Below, piece by piece: positions 20,135-27,804 of a stretch of DNA of 64,000 bases. A program made the translations under genes and the position numbers. The DNA comes from Haloactinopolyspora alba (GTDB lineage Bacteria; Actinomycetota; Actinomycetes; Jiangellales; Jiangellaceae). The stretch covers positions 62,001 through 126,000 of the forward strand of contig NZ_PYGE01000011.1 of the NCBI RefSeq assembly GCF_003014555.1, given 5' to 3'. Within the stretch, counting starts at the first letter, position 1. Every line of letters begins with the position of its first letter. The notes below the pieces were generated by a model. That model was not told where the DNA came from, made no database searches, and saw only the letters and a list, made by a program, of their open reading frames with translations.

Positions 20135-20676
20135 GGTCCCAGACCCTGGCAGCCGCCTGTGGCGCGAGCAACAGGATTGCCGGGCCGCCCGACGAGCCGG
20201 GCAACGTTCTCGAAACGACACGCTGCCCTACGTCAGCAGCCGCATACCCGCGCCCTGTGCCGGCCACGAGCTCGTATCTCCCGCCGCTGTCGGCACGAAC
20301 ACCCGAGTCCGACGTGCAGAACTCCGACAGCAGCGCACCCCACGCGTCCGCGCGCCGGCCCTGCTGCTCGGCCGGCTCAGCCAGCGTCCACGCCCCCGGA
20401 ATCACCCCGCGCACGCCACTGCCTAGACACGCGAAAGAGCCGGTGACGAACCCTCGGCGACGTCGCCCGCGGGTCGCTATCAGCGTGACGCGGGTGCCTA
20501 CCGGATGCGTGTCGTCCAGGTCACGACCGCGTCACTCGCAGCGCACGCTGTCGACAGCCTGTCAGTCGGCGTATCGCCCAGGGTGGCTACTCGCCCAATC
20601 TCGAGGGTCAGTTCAACCATGCTATGAACCGAGTCCCTGTCTGCTCGTAACGCCGTTCCGGGCTCCCGTAACCGCC
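20135..20676. other. degenerate intergenic region
   Basis: No complete gene. At 20207-20281 lies a fused remnant of an AbrB/VapC module (listed separately). The remaining sequence, including a 60-residue minus-strand reading frame at 20498-20680, resembles nothing I recognise and lacks a convincing ribosome site. Confidence 0.6.
20207..20281 (-). pseudogene. deletion scar joining AbrB-type antitoxin and VapC-type toxin remnants (copy 1)
   Basis: Bases 20207-20254 match 21188-21235 with four mismatches, and 20252-20281 match 21563-21592 with one. On the minus strand the antitoxin fragment RYELVAGTG is therefore fused directly to the toxin tail GAGMRLLT-stop. The two source blocks are about 330 bases apart in the other copy, so copy 1 looks like copy 2 after an internal deletion at a shared CCC. 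Confidence 0.75.
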
Positions 20677-20910
20677 TCACTGCTCTTCGTCGCGAACCCG
20701 CGCCCGTGCCTCTCCGAGCGTCGTCCGGTAATCATCTCGGAGCGGCTCCACCAATGCCCCTTCAAGCAGCGCCTCCAGGTCCCACAGCACACGTTGCTCG
20801 GCTTGGTCCTCAAACGCCACAGGTTGATCGGCATCGCCGGTGCGAGCAAGCCAGTCAAACAACACCAATGCTTGATCCCGCGACAATCGGATCTTGACCT
20901 CGTCAGCCAC
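20677..20910 (-). CDS. small acidic protein, putative immunity protein for the colicin-D-like domain
   Basis: 77 residues: MADEVKIRLSRDQALVLFDW, then DDQ-type acidic helix AFEDQAEQRVLWDLEALLEG and a charged tail. It is rich in Asp/Glu and Leu and is predicted helical, resembling small proteins (ALVLFEWL...DQAEQRVLWDLE type) found next to polymorphic toxins in actinobacteria. Its start overlaps the end of the toxin-domain reading frame by 8 bases, the standard toxin-immunity order. Function is inferred from position and composition; no structural match could be checked. Its own start is ATG 20910. Confidence 0.6.
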   Translation of the reverse strand: MADEVKIRLSRDQALVLFDWLARTGDADQPVAFEDQAEQRVLWDLEALLEGALVEPLRDDYRTTLGEARARVRDEEQ

Positions 20911-21190
20911 CGCCTAAACCTCCATGCTTGAGTACGTTACTCAATTGATCGGGACTCAGGCGCCAGCCGCTGACGAACTCACCGTTGCGCGCGACGACGT
21001 TGAGGCCAGTCGATGGATCAACGTGGTGCGTGGCGGAGTTGCCGCGGTGGGTGCCCGAGATGGAACGCGTTCCAGATGCATTGATGTGCTGGTGAATCGC
21101 TTCACTGAATCGCGCGGCGTTCGCCTTGCTGTAATTGCCAGTCACACCAAAGTCGGGCGCGTGCTTCTCGATGAGGCATTCCGACTCTCT
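20903..21190 (-). pseudogene. headless colicin-D-like tRNase toxin domain
   Basis: The minus-strand frame runs ECLIEKHAPDFGVTGNY, then ARFSEAIHQHINASGTRSI, HVDPSTGLNVVARNGEF and SGWRLSPDQLSNVLKHGG to the stop. This is the compact C-terminal nuclease domain of colicin-D-like polymorphic toxins, which cut tRNA anticodon loops. The expected catalytic Lys/His (EKHA) and the late Ser (SGWRL) are present. No secretion domain precedes it: the frame stays open upstream only through a VapC remnant, beginning exactly at the edge of the repeated block at 21188. GTG 21145 could start an 80-residue product, but that would lose the KHA motif. Confidence 0.6.
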
Positions 21191-21207
21191 CGAAACGAGA
21201 CGCTGCC

Positions 21208-21458
21208 CTACGTCAGCAGCCGCACGCCCGCACCCTTGGCCGCCCGGCGATCGAAGGTGACGCTGTGCTCACACCCCGCGTCCAACCCGAGTTCGTCGGT
21301 GACCGCGTCAGAGAAATCCGCGCCGTCGGCCATCCGCCGCACGGCTCGCCGGATCACATCCACCCACTCGACCACGATCTCTTGCGCTTCGAGCAGCCTG
21401 TTCCGGCTCGTCCTACGGTGAGGTATCGAACGAGAACGTTCGTGTCGAAACCGATCAC
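21208..21458 (-). pseudogene. VapC-type PIN toxin, internally deleted and out of frame (copy 2)
   Basis: The minus strand begins GTG ATC GGT TTC: VIGFDTNVLVRYLT, a perfect PIN-domain start with the first catalytic Asp. It then passes out of frame into LLEAQEIVVEWVDVIRRA, ADGADFSDAVTDELGLDAGC and SVTFDRRAAKGAGVRLLT, the C-terminal half of the same domain. About 50-60 central residues are missing and the halves are in different frames, so no working toxin can be made. The GTG overlaps the TGA of the upstream antitoxin remnant, exactly as in a functional pair. Confidence 0.75.
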
Positions 21459-21596
21459 GTGTCCACGCCCTCAACCGCACCTTCACCGATGGCTTGTTCC
21501 ATCTCGGCAAGGCTCACGGGCTCGTCCCGAGGCTCGACCATACCTTTGAGGGACCGTATCGACCCTGTGCCGGCCACGAGCTCGTACCTCCCAACT
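21455..21596 (-). pseudogene. AbrB/MazE-type antitoxin C-terminal remnant (copy 2)
   Basis: Reads RYELVAGTGSIRSLKGMVEP followed by RDEPVSLAEMEQAIGEGAVE and GVDT-stop on the minus strand. The GDRYELV-like strand and the IRSLKGMV linker followed by an acidic helix are the end of AbrB-fold antitoxins that pair with VapC. The N-terminal DNA-binding half is absent. It directly precedes and overlaps the broken toxin (GTGA). Confidence 0.7.
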
Positions 21597-21659
21597 GCTG
21601 TGTGCTCACGTACAAACTGCACCCGTCACGGGCTTGGACCTGGGACCGCCCGCGACGGA

Positions 21660-22103
21660 TCACAGGGTCAGCTTCATGCCCTCGTGACTGGCGACGAAGC
21701 CGAGCCGCTCGTAGAACCGGTGCGCGTCCGTGCGGGAACGGTGTGACGTCAGCTGCACCATGCCGCACCCGCGTTCCCGTGCCCGGTCGATGGCCCAGGT
21801 GATCATCTGCTGACCCGCTCCCCTGCCCCGCCGGTCCGCGTGGATGCGCACCGCTTCGATCTGGCACCGCTGCGCGCCGTGGTGCCCGAGGCCGGGAATG
21901 TAGGTGAGCTGCATGCAGCCGACGACCTCTCCGTCGTCGTCAGCCACGATCAGCTCGTTGCGCGGGTCGGCGTCGATCTCGGCGAACGCCCGCTCGTAGG
22001 CCTCGTCCACCGCGGCACGGTCTCTGTCCTTGCCCAAGGTGTCGTCGACCAGTAAAGCCAGCACGGCGGTCAGATCGTCACGGCGAGCCTCGCGGAACAG
22101 CAC
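21660..22103 (-). CDS. GNAT-family N-acetyltransferase
   Basis: 147 residues. Acetyl-CoA binding motif A is IEAVRIHADRRGRGAGQQMI (R/Q-x-x-G-x-G/A as RGRGAG), followed by the helix WAIDRARERGCGMVQLTSH and motif B ending AHRFYERLGFVASHEGMKL. This is a complete GNAT domain; the acceptor substrate is unknown. The GTG start lies 7 bases after a TAGACT hexamer, so the message is probably leaderless. The last 32 bases are duplicated at 19217-19248, showing past recombination around this gene. Confidence 0.88.
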   Translation of the reverse strand: MLFREARRDDLTAVLALLVDDTLGKDRDRAAVDEAYERAFAEIDADPRNELIVADDDGEVVGCMQLTYIPGLGHHGAQRCQIEAVRIHADRRGRGAGQQMITWAIDRARERGCGMVQLTSHRSRTDAHRFYERLGFVASHEGMKLTL

Positions 22104-22285
22104 GAGCCGGAGTCTACGGAACGCCGCATGCCGGACTCATCCAGACCACCCCGCGCCAACTCTTGAGCGCGGCGCTCGCGCCGTAGGTGCGATCTCGTGC
22201 CATGTACGGAAAGGATGATCGCGGCGGGATAGGCACAGGAACCAGTTGTCATGCTCATATTCTGTTATCGCTTAGACTGCTGGTC

Positions 22286-23167
22286 GTGGCAGACAACAAC
22301 CGGGCCGTCCGCGTGCCCGCGGTACTACTCATCGACGAGTTCGACACCGCCCTGGCAACTTCCGGCGCGTCGGCCGCCACCCGACGGCAACGCCGCTGGG
22401 CGCTGACCGAGGCCGTCCGGTTCGCCGCCGACGCCACCGGCCGCACGCCCGATCAGGTCGACGTCGCCACGCTGCTTCGCACGGACGTCGTCGCCGGCTG
22501 GCTCGCCTCCGCGGCCTCGGGCGACACGCACAGCCGAGGCCCGCACCGGGAGGCGTCCAGGGCCTCGCTGCGGGCCCGGCGCGCATCCGTCCGGGCCATC
22601 GCCGACCACCTGCAACTGCCCACCCCCGATGTCCCCGTGCCCACCGCCTCCACTGCCGAGCGCCTCACGACGGCTCAGGCCCGGGCCGCCGTCCGGTCGC
22701 TGCTCGGCGGCCCGCCTCCCCGGATGCAGCGCTCCACCTGGGCGCGCACCGCCGTCCTCGCCGCACTCGTCGTCGACACCGGCGAGCGGACCGGCGCGCT
22801 GACCGGACTCGCCGTTGACGCGATCGACCAGCAAGCCGGCACCGTCGACCTCGGCACCCACACGGTCCCGCTCCACCGCGACACCACGGCCGTGCTGCAT
22901 GCCTGGCTGCACGAACGCTCCACCCTGGTGCACAGCCTCGAGGGCAGCCCTCCCCCGCAGCTGTGGGTCACCACCCGGACGGTGCGCACCGGCCGCGGCG
23001 AGACTGCCCGGCTGCACCACGCCGGGCTCCCGCTGACGGAGCGGGCCCTGCACCTGTCCCACCAGCGATGCCTGCGCCGTCTCGTCCTCGCCGGTGCCCA
23101 CGTCGACCTGCTCCGGCTCGGTCAGTACCGGCCCGAGCAGAAGATCAGCCGTCCGGGCCCGGACTGA
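22286..23167 (+). CDS. tyrosine-recombinase-like protein with divergent catalytic box
   Basis: 293 residues from GTG 22286, placed 7 bases after a TAGACT hexamer (leaderless). The N-terminal helices (AATRRQRRWALTEAVRFAAD) resemble a core-binding domain. The catalytic-domain start DTGERTGALTGLAVDAIDQQ carries the box I Arg in the position expected of XerC/phage integrases, followed by the beta hairpin GTVDLGTHTVPLHRDTTAVL. Box II is altered (LTERALHLSHQRCLRRLVLA in place of PHxLRHTxA), the usual LGH reads LGQ, and the only nearby Tyr is in GQYRP. It may be an inactive or repurposed integrase. It ends stop-to-stop with the next gene. Confidence 0.65.
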   Translation: MADNNRAVRVPAVLLIDEFDTALATSGASAATRRQRRWALTEAVRFAADATGRTPDQVDVATLLRTDVVAGWLASAASGDTHSRGPHREASRASLRARRASVRAIADHLQLPTPDVPVPTASTAERLTTAQARAAVRSLLGGPPPRMQRSTWARTAVLAALVVDTGERTGALTGLAVDAIDQQAGTVDLGTHTVPLHRDTTAVLHAWLHERSTLVHSLEGSPPPQLWVTTRTVRTGRGETARLHHAGLPLTERALHLSHQRCLRRLVLAGAHVDLLRLGQYRPEQKISRPGPD

Positions 23168-24811
23168 TCACGCAGATCCCCGGCCCAGCACCGCCATCGC
23201 CGCGGCGCGGCCGGGGATGCCGCTCACGCCGCCCCCGCGCCTGGCGCCTGCACCGCACAGCAGCACCCGCGGCCAGCGGGTCTCGACGCCCCACGTGCCC
23301 ACCTCGTCGTCGGTCTCCGCGAACGGCCAGGCGAGGTCGCGATGGAAGATGTGCCCGCCGGGCAGGCCGACGTCACGCTCAAGGTCCAGCGGCGTCCGCG
23401 CCTCCACGCACGGCCGCCCGTCGGCGTCGACGTACAGGCAGTCCTCGACCGGTTCGGCCAGCACCGAGTTCACCGACGCGAGCGTCGCCTTCAGCGCCTC
23501 GTCGCGGGCGGCGGCGTTGTCGCTGCGGAACAGCCGCGCGGGCATGTGCAGGCCGAACAGTGTCAGCGTGTGCGCGCCCCCGGCCCGCAGCTCCGGCCCG
23601 AGAATCGACGGATCGGTCAGCGAGTGGCAGTAGACGTCGCACGGCGGCAGCTCCGGGATCACGCCGCCGGTCGCCTGGGCGTACGCCGTCTCCAGCTGCG
23701 TCATCGACTCGTTGACGTGGAACGTGCCGCTGAACGCCACGGCCGGGTCGGTGCCGTCGCGCAACCGCGGCAGCCGCCGCAGCACCATGTTCACCTTGAG
23801 CTGCGAGCCCTCGGGACGCTCGGCACCGGCGCTCGCCCCGTCCGTGCCGACCGGGCCGACCAGGCCTTCCAGCGTCGACGGCGCGCACGCGGCGAGAACG
23901 TGCCCGGCGCCGGCGCGCCGTTCGCGGCCCTCGTCGTCGAGATACGTCACCTCGCCGTCCGGGTCGACCGCCGTCACGTCGGCACGGGTGGTGATCCGGG
24001 CGCCCGCGGCCAGCGCAGCCTCGCGCAGCGCGTCGGTCACCGCGCCCATGCCGCCGACCGGGACCTCCCACTCCCCCGTCCCGTTACCGATCACGTGGTA
24101 GAGGAAGCACCGGTTCTGCCGCAGCGAACCGTCGTCCACTCCGGCAAAAGTCCCGATCAGCGCGTCCGTCGCGACCACGCCGCGGACGACGTCGTCGCGC
24201 ACGTACGACCGCACGATCGCACCGATCGGCGTGCCGAACAGGCGTTCCCACGCCTCCTCCCCGACGATGCGGCGTATCCGCTCGGCCGGAAGCAGCGGCT
24301 CGGTCATCGTCGGGAACACCCGGTGGGCGACGTCACCGGTCAGCGCCGCCAGCCGGGACCAGCCCGCATGGTCGGCGTCCGAGCCGGTCACGTCGGCGAA
24401 CGACGCCCGGGTGGCGGAGTCGTCGGCGCCGTCGACCAGCAGGCCCCGTCCGCCGGCCGGGGTGTACGAGGAGTACCGCCGGCGGCGCAGCTCCACCCGC
24501 AGGCCCAGCTCGCTCACGATGCGCCGCGGCAGCAGTGACACCAGGTACGAGTAGCGGGACAGCCGGGCGTGCACGCCGGGGAACGCCCGTGCCGAGACCG
24601 CCGCACCGCCGACGTGCGCGAGACGCTCCAGCACCAGCACCGAGCGCCCGGCCCGGGCCAGGTAGGCGGCGGCGGTGAGTCCGTTGTGCCCGCCGCCGAC
24701 CACGACGACGTCGTAGCGGCTGCGATCGGTGCCCGTCGGCATGGCGCCCATCCTGTCCGGCCGCCCAGGGCCGCCGCCACCGGGGACGAGATTCAGCATC
24801 CGCCACGACAT
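23168..24811 (-). CDS. FAD-dependent oxidoreductase, phytoene-desaturase/carotenoid-isomerase-like
   Basis: 547 residues from ATG 24811, chosen because a strong GGGGAGG lies 8 bases upstream; ATG 24742 (MPTGTDRSRYDVVVVGGGHN) is the core alternative. The dinucleotide-binding motif is VVVVGGGHNGLTAAAYLARA followed by the acidic end of the second strand (LVLE). The C-terminal FAD motif region is LLCGAGARRGGGVSGIPGRA. The overall layout matches CrtI-related amine-oxidase-fold dehydrogenases. It lies 15 bases downstream of the MMPL transporter, so the two are one transcript; a joint role in making and exporting a lipid or pigment is plausible but unproven. Confidence 0.88.
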   Translation of the reverse strand: MSWRMLNLVPGGGGPGRPDRMGAMPTGTDRSRYDVVVVGGGHNGLTAAAYLARAGRSVLVLERLAHVGGAAVSARAFPGVHARLSRYSYLVSLLPRRIVSELGLRVELRRRRYSSYTPAGGRGLLVDGADDSATRASFADVTGSDADHAGWSRLAALTGDVAHRVFPTMTEPLLPAERIRRIVGEEAWERLFGTPIGAIVRSYVRDDVVRGVVATDALIGTFAGVDDGSLRQNRCFLYHVIGNGTGEWEVPVGGMGAVTDALREAALAAGARITTRADVTAVDPDGEVTYLDDEGRERRAGAGHVLAACAPSTLEGLVGPVGTDGASAGAERPEGSQLKVNMVLRRLPRLRDGTDPAVAFSGTFHVNESMTQLETAYAQATGGVIPELPPCDVYCHSLTDPSILGPELRAGGAHTLTLFGLHMPARLFRSDNAAARDEALKATLASVNSVLAEPVEDCLYVDADGRPCVEARTPLDLERDVGLPGGHIFHRDLAWPFAETDDEVGTWGVETRWPRVLLCGAGARRGGGVSGIPGRAAAMAVLGRGSA

Positions 24812-24826
24812 CGCCGTCACCTCCCC

Positions 24827-27022
24827 TCAGCCGACCGGGTCGAGCTCGCGCGCGTCCTGCGCCACCGGCGCGCGCCGCCGCATGAACCTCGGCGCCCACC
24901 AGTTCGCCCGGCCCAGCAGCGCCATCAGCGACGGCAGCACCACGGCTCGGATGACGACGGCGTCGATGAGGATGGCGACGGCCAGGCCGACACCCATCTG
25001 CTTCATCTCCACCACCCGCATCGCGGCGAACAGCCCGAACACCGCCACCATCACCAGCGCGGCGCTGGTCACGACGCCGGCCGAACCGGTGATGCCCTCG
25101 CGGATCGCCTCCCGCGTGGACACGCCGCGGTCCACGGCCTCGCGGATCCGGCTGACGACGAACACGTGGTAGTCCATCGACAGCCCGAACAGGATCACGA
25201 ACAGGAACAGCGGGATCCACACCACCACGGCGCCGTTCGAGGTGAAGTCGAGGACGCCCTCGGCCCAGGTGTTCTGGAACACCAGGGTGAGGACCCCGAA
25301 GGCCGCGACCGTCGACAGCAGATTCACGAAGACCGTGGTCGCGCCCACGACCACCGACCGGAACGTCACCGTCATCATGACGAACGCCAGCACCAGGACG
25401 AACCCGATGATCCACGGCAGCTTCGACGACAGGTTGTCCGAGTAGTCGACGTTCTCCGCCACGCCGCCGCCGACGGCGATCTCGGCGCCGACGTCGTCGA
25501 ACGCGGCGGGCAGCACCTCGTCGCGCAGCACCCGCAGCGACTCCGCCGCCTCGTCCGACTGCGGCGGGTACGGCACGCCGAGCGTGGCCGTCGTGACGGT
25601 GCCGTCGTCAGCCGTGCGGATCCGTGGCGGCTGGTCGTGCGCGAAGTGCCCGTCGACGGCGACCAGCCCGCCGAGCCGGTCGAGTGCGTCGTCGACCGCC
25701 GCCCGCTCGCCGGCGCCGTGCTCGACGGCGACGACGTGGGAGGTGCCGGAGCTCGGGAACGTGTCCACCAACCGGTCGTAGCTCTGCATGACCGGCAGGC
25801 TGCGCGGGAAGCTCTCCTCGGACGGGTTGCTCAGGCTCATGTTCAGCGCCGGCGCGGCCAGCGCGAGCAGCGCGGCGACGGACACCCCGAACGTCACCGC
25901 CGGGCGCCGCAGCGCGGGCCGCAGCACGGCCGGCCAGAACCGCGGCCGCCGCGACGACGCGGTCAGCCGCCACACCAGCGGCAGCCGCGGCCTGTCGACG
26001 AGGCGGCCAAGCTTCGCCAGCATCGCCGGCAGCACGGTCAGTGAACCCACGACCGCGACGACGACCACCAGGATCGCGCCGGTCGCCATGGATGCGAAGT
26101 TGACGTCGCCGGCAAGGTAGAGCCCGGCCATCGACACGGCGACCGCCGTGCCCGACACCACGACCGAGTGCCCGGACGTGGCCGCCGCGATCTCGACCGC
26201 CTCGATGGTCCCCCGGCCACGGGCGCGCTCCTCACGTTCCCGGCGCAGGTAGAACAGCGAGTAGTCGACCCCGACGGCCATGCCGACCAGCAGCACCAGG
26301 TGGGTGACGGTGCCGCCGTCGGGCACGGCGTGCGAGGCCAGCGCGTACAGCCCGATCGCCGAGGCCACCGACGAGACGCCCAGCAGCACCGGCACCCCGG
26401 CGGCGAGGATCGCCCCGAACGCCAGCAGCAGGACGGCCAGCGTCACCGGCACGCTGAGCATCGCGATGGTCCCGAGGTCCTCCTCGAGCATCCCGTTGAA
26501 CGACTTCATGATCGAGGCGCTGCCGGCCTGTTCCACCAGCATCGCGGGATACTGCTCGTCGACACGTTCGGTCACACCGAGCAACGCGTCCACGCGTTCC
26601 TCGGCCGTGTCCGGGTCACCGGCGACGACCACGGGAACCATCAGCGCCTCGCCGTCGGCCGCCTCGACCGGCTCACGGACCTCCGCGACGTCCGGCAGCG
26701 CTTGCATCCGCCGGGTGACGTCGCCGGCGATCTCGTCCGCCAGCGCGGCGTCGAACCCGCCGGACCCGGCGGAGGCGCCAGTGATCAGCACGTTCTCGGT
26801 CGCGGGTGCCTGCAGGTCGGCCTCGGCGATCATCTCGGTCGCGCGCCCCGCCTCACCGACGCCGAGGTCGACGTCGCTGGCCTGCTGGATGCCGGCGACG
26901 CTCATACCGCCGACGCACACGACGAGGAACGCGAACCACGCCCCGATCGCGCGCCACGGGCGGATCGCACTCCACCGGGCGACCCGCACGGTGGCGGGTT
27001 GGCGTTGCTGTTTCCTGGACAC
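24827..27022 (-). CDS. MMPL/RND-type membrane transporter
   Basis: 731 residues from GTG 27022 (VSRKQQRQPATVRVARWSAI) with GAGAGGGG 11 bases upstream. It shows the duplicated six-helix RND layout: TM1 WFAFLVVCVGGMSV, an extracytoplasmic loop to about residue 190, a five-helix bundle with GMAVGVDYSLFYLRRERE, then a second half with loop and GLSMDYHVFVVSRIREAV. The two GxDY/SMDY motifs hold the proton-relay Asp-Tyr pairs. MMPL proteins export lipids, glycolipids or siderophores in mycobacteria and relatives. It is coupled to the FAD oxidoreductase gene downstream. Confidence 0.93.
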   Translation of the reverse strand: MSRKQQRQPATVRVARWSAIRPWRAIGAWFAFLVVCVGGMSVAGIQQASDVDLGVGEAGRATEMIAEADLQAPATENVLITGASAGSGGFDAALADEIAGDVTRRMQALPDVAEVREPVEAADGEALMVPVVVAGDPDTAEERVDALLGVTERVDEQYPAMLVEQAGSASIMKSFNGMLEEDLGTIAMLSVPVTLAVLLLAFGAILAAGVPVLLGVSSVASAIGLYALASHAVPDGGTVTHLVLLVGMAVGVDYSLFYLRREREERARGRGTIEAVEIAAATSGHSVVVSGTAVAVSMAGLYLAGDVNFASMATGAILVVVVAVVGSLTVLPAMLAKLGRLVDRPRLPLVWRLTASSRRPRFWPAVLRPALRRPAVTFGVSVAALLALAAPALNMSLSNPSEESFPRSLPVMQSYDRLVDTFPSSGTSHVVAVEHGAGERAAVDDALDRLGGLVAVDGHFAHDQPPRIRTADDGTVTTATLGVPYPPQSDEAAESLRVLRDEVLPAAFDDVGAEIAVGGGVAENVDYSDNLSSKLPWIIGFVLVLAFVMMTVTFRSVVVGATTVFVNLLSTVAAFGVLTLVFQNTWAEGVLDFTSNGAVVVWIPLFLFVILFGLSMDYHVFVVSRIREAVDRGVSTREAIREGITGSAGVVTSAALVMVAVFGLFAAMRVVEMKQMGVGLAVAILIDAVVIRAVVLPSLMALLGRANWWAPRFMRRRAPVAQDARELDPVG

Positions 27023-27285
27023 TTCGACTGCCCCTCTCGGTGAGCTCACACGCTCGTCCGGAATCGATCACGACGTGACCAAGCGTCGTGGAACACGGCG
27101 TGCGCAGCACTGGTGCCGGTGCCACAGTCCGGGGTGGGGCTATCCCCCCGCGGCCGTCGACGGGCGGCGGCCGCTACGCCGCCTCTCGCGCGCGGACCAT
27201 CCGCCGCGGATCCGGTGACAACCCACGGTGCGCGAGTTCCGTCTGGTACGTGACAGGGTCGATGGAGCATGAGGGAGTTGGTGGC

Positions 27286-27804
27286 GTGGGCACCCGGCAG
27301 GCACGGTCCGACGAGTTCACCGCGTACGTGGACGCACGGCGCGGTCATCTGCGCCGGGTCGCCTATCTCGTGTGCGGCGACTGGCACACGGCCGAGGACC
27401 TGGTCCAGACGGCGTTGGTCAAGCTCTACGCGGCGTGGCCGCGCATCCACACCGCGGGTGCGGAGGACGCCTACGTCCGGCGCATCATCGTCCGGGCACA
27501 CCTGGACGAGAAGCGGCGGCCGTGGCGGCGCGAACGTGTCGGCCTCGACGGCGTCGACCAGGCCGCTCCCGAAGCGCTCTCCCTCGAGGACAACGACGCC
27601 CTCCTGGCCGCGCTGAAGACGCTGCCGCATCGGCAGCGTGCCACCGTGGTGCTCCGTTACTGGTGCGGGCTCAGCGTCGAGGAGACGGCCGAGGACCTCG
27701 GCTGCTCGACCGGGACCGTGAAGAGCCAGACCGCACGTGCGATGTCGGCGCTGCGTGCCGCCCTGTCGCCCGAAGACGTGACCAGCGAGAGGCGATTCGC
27801 ATGA
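27286..27804 (+). CDS. SigE-family ECF sigma factor
   Basis: 172 residues from GTG 27286, 8 bases after a GAGGGAG ribosome site. Region 2 is RVAYLVCGDWHTAEDLVQTA, then LYAAWPRIHTAGAEDAYVRR; region 4 is TLPHRQRATVVLRYWCGLSV and ETAEDLGCSTGTVKSQTARA. The short length and VLRYWxGLSVEETA wording place it in the actinobacterial SigE-type (SigE70) group. Its stop overlaps the ATG of the next gene (ATGA), whose single-pass membrane product is the likely regulator. Confidence 0.92.
   Translation: MGTRQARSDEFTAYVDARRGHLRRVAYLVCGDWHTAEDLVQTALVKLYAAWPRIHTAGAEDAYVRRIIVRAHLDEKRRPWRRERVGLDGVDQAAPEALSLEDNDALLAALKTLPHRQRATVVLRYWCGLSVEETAEDLGCSTGTVKSQTARAMSALRAALSPEDVTSERRFA

Noticed and set aside
18340..20335. 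Short shared 15-mer (GTGCAGAACTCCGAC) between the MpaB gene and the degenerate region
   Set aside because: Too short and too close to common codon usage to claim a duplication.
20498..20680. 60-residue minus-strand frame in the degenerate region
   Set aside because: No ribosome site, no recognisable family and location in scarred sequence; could be a fragment but cannot be supported.
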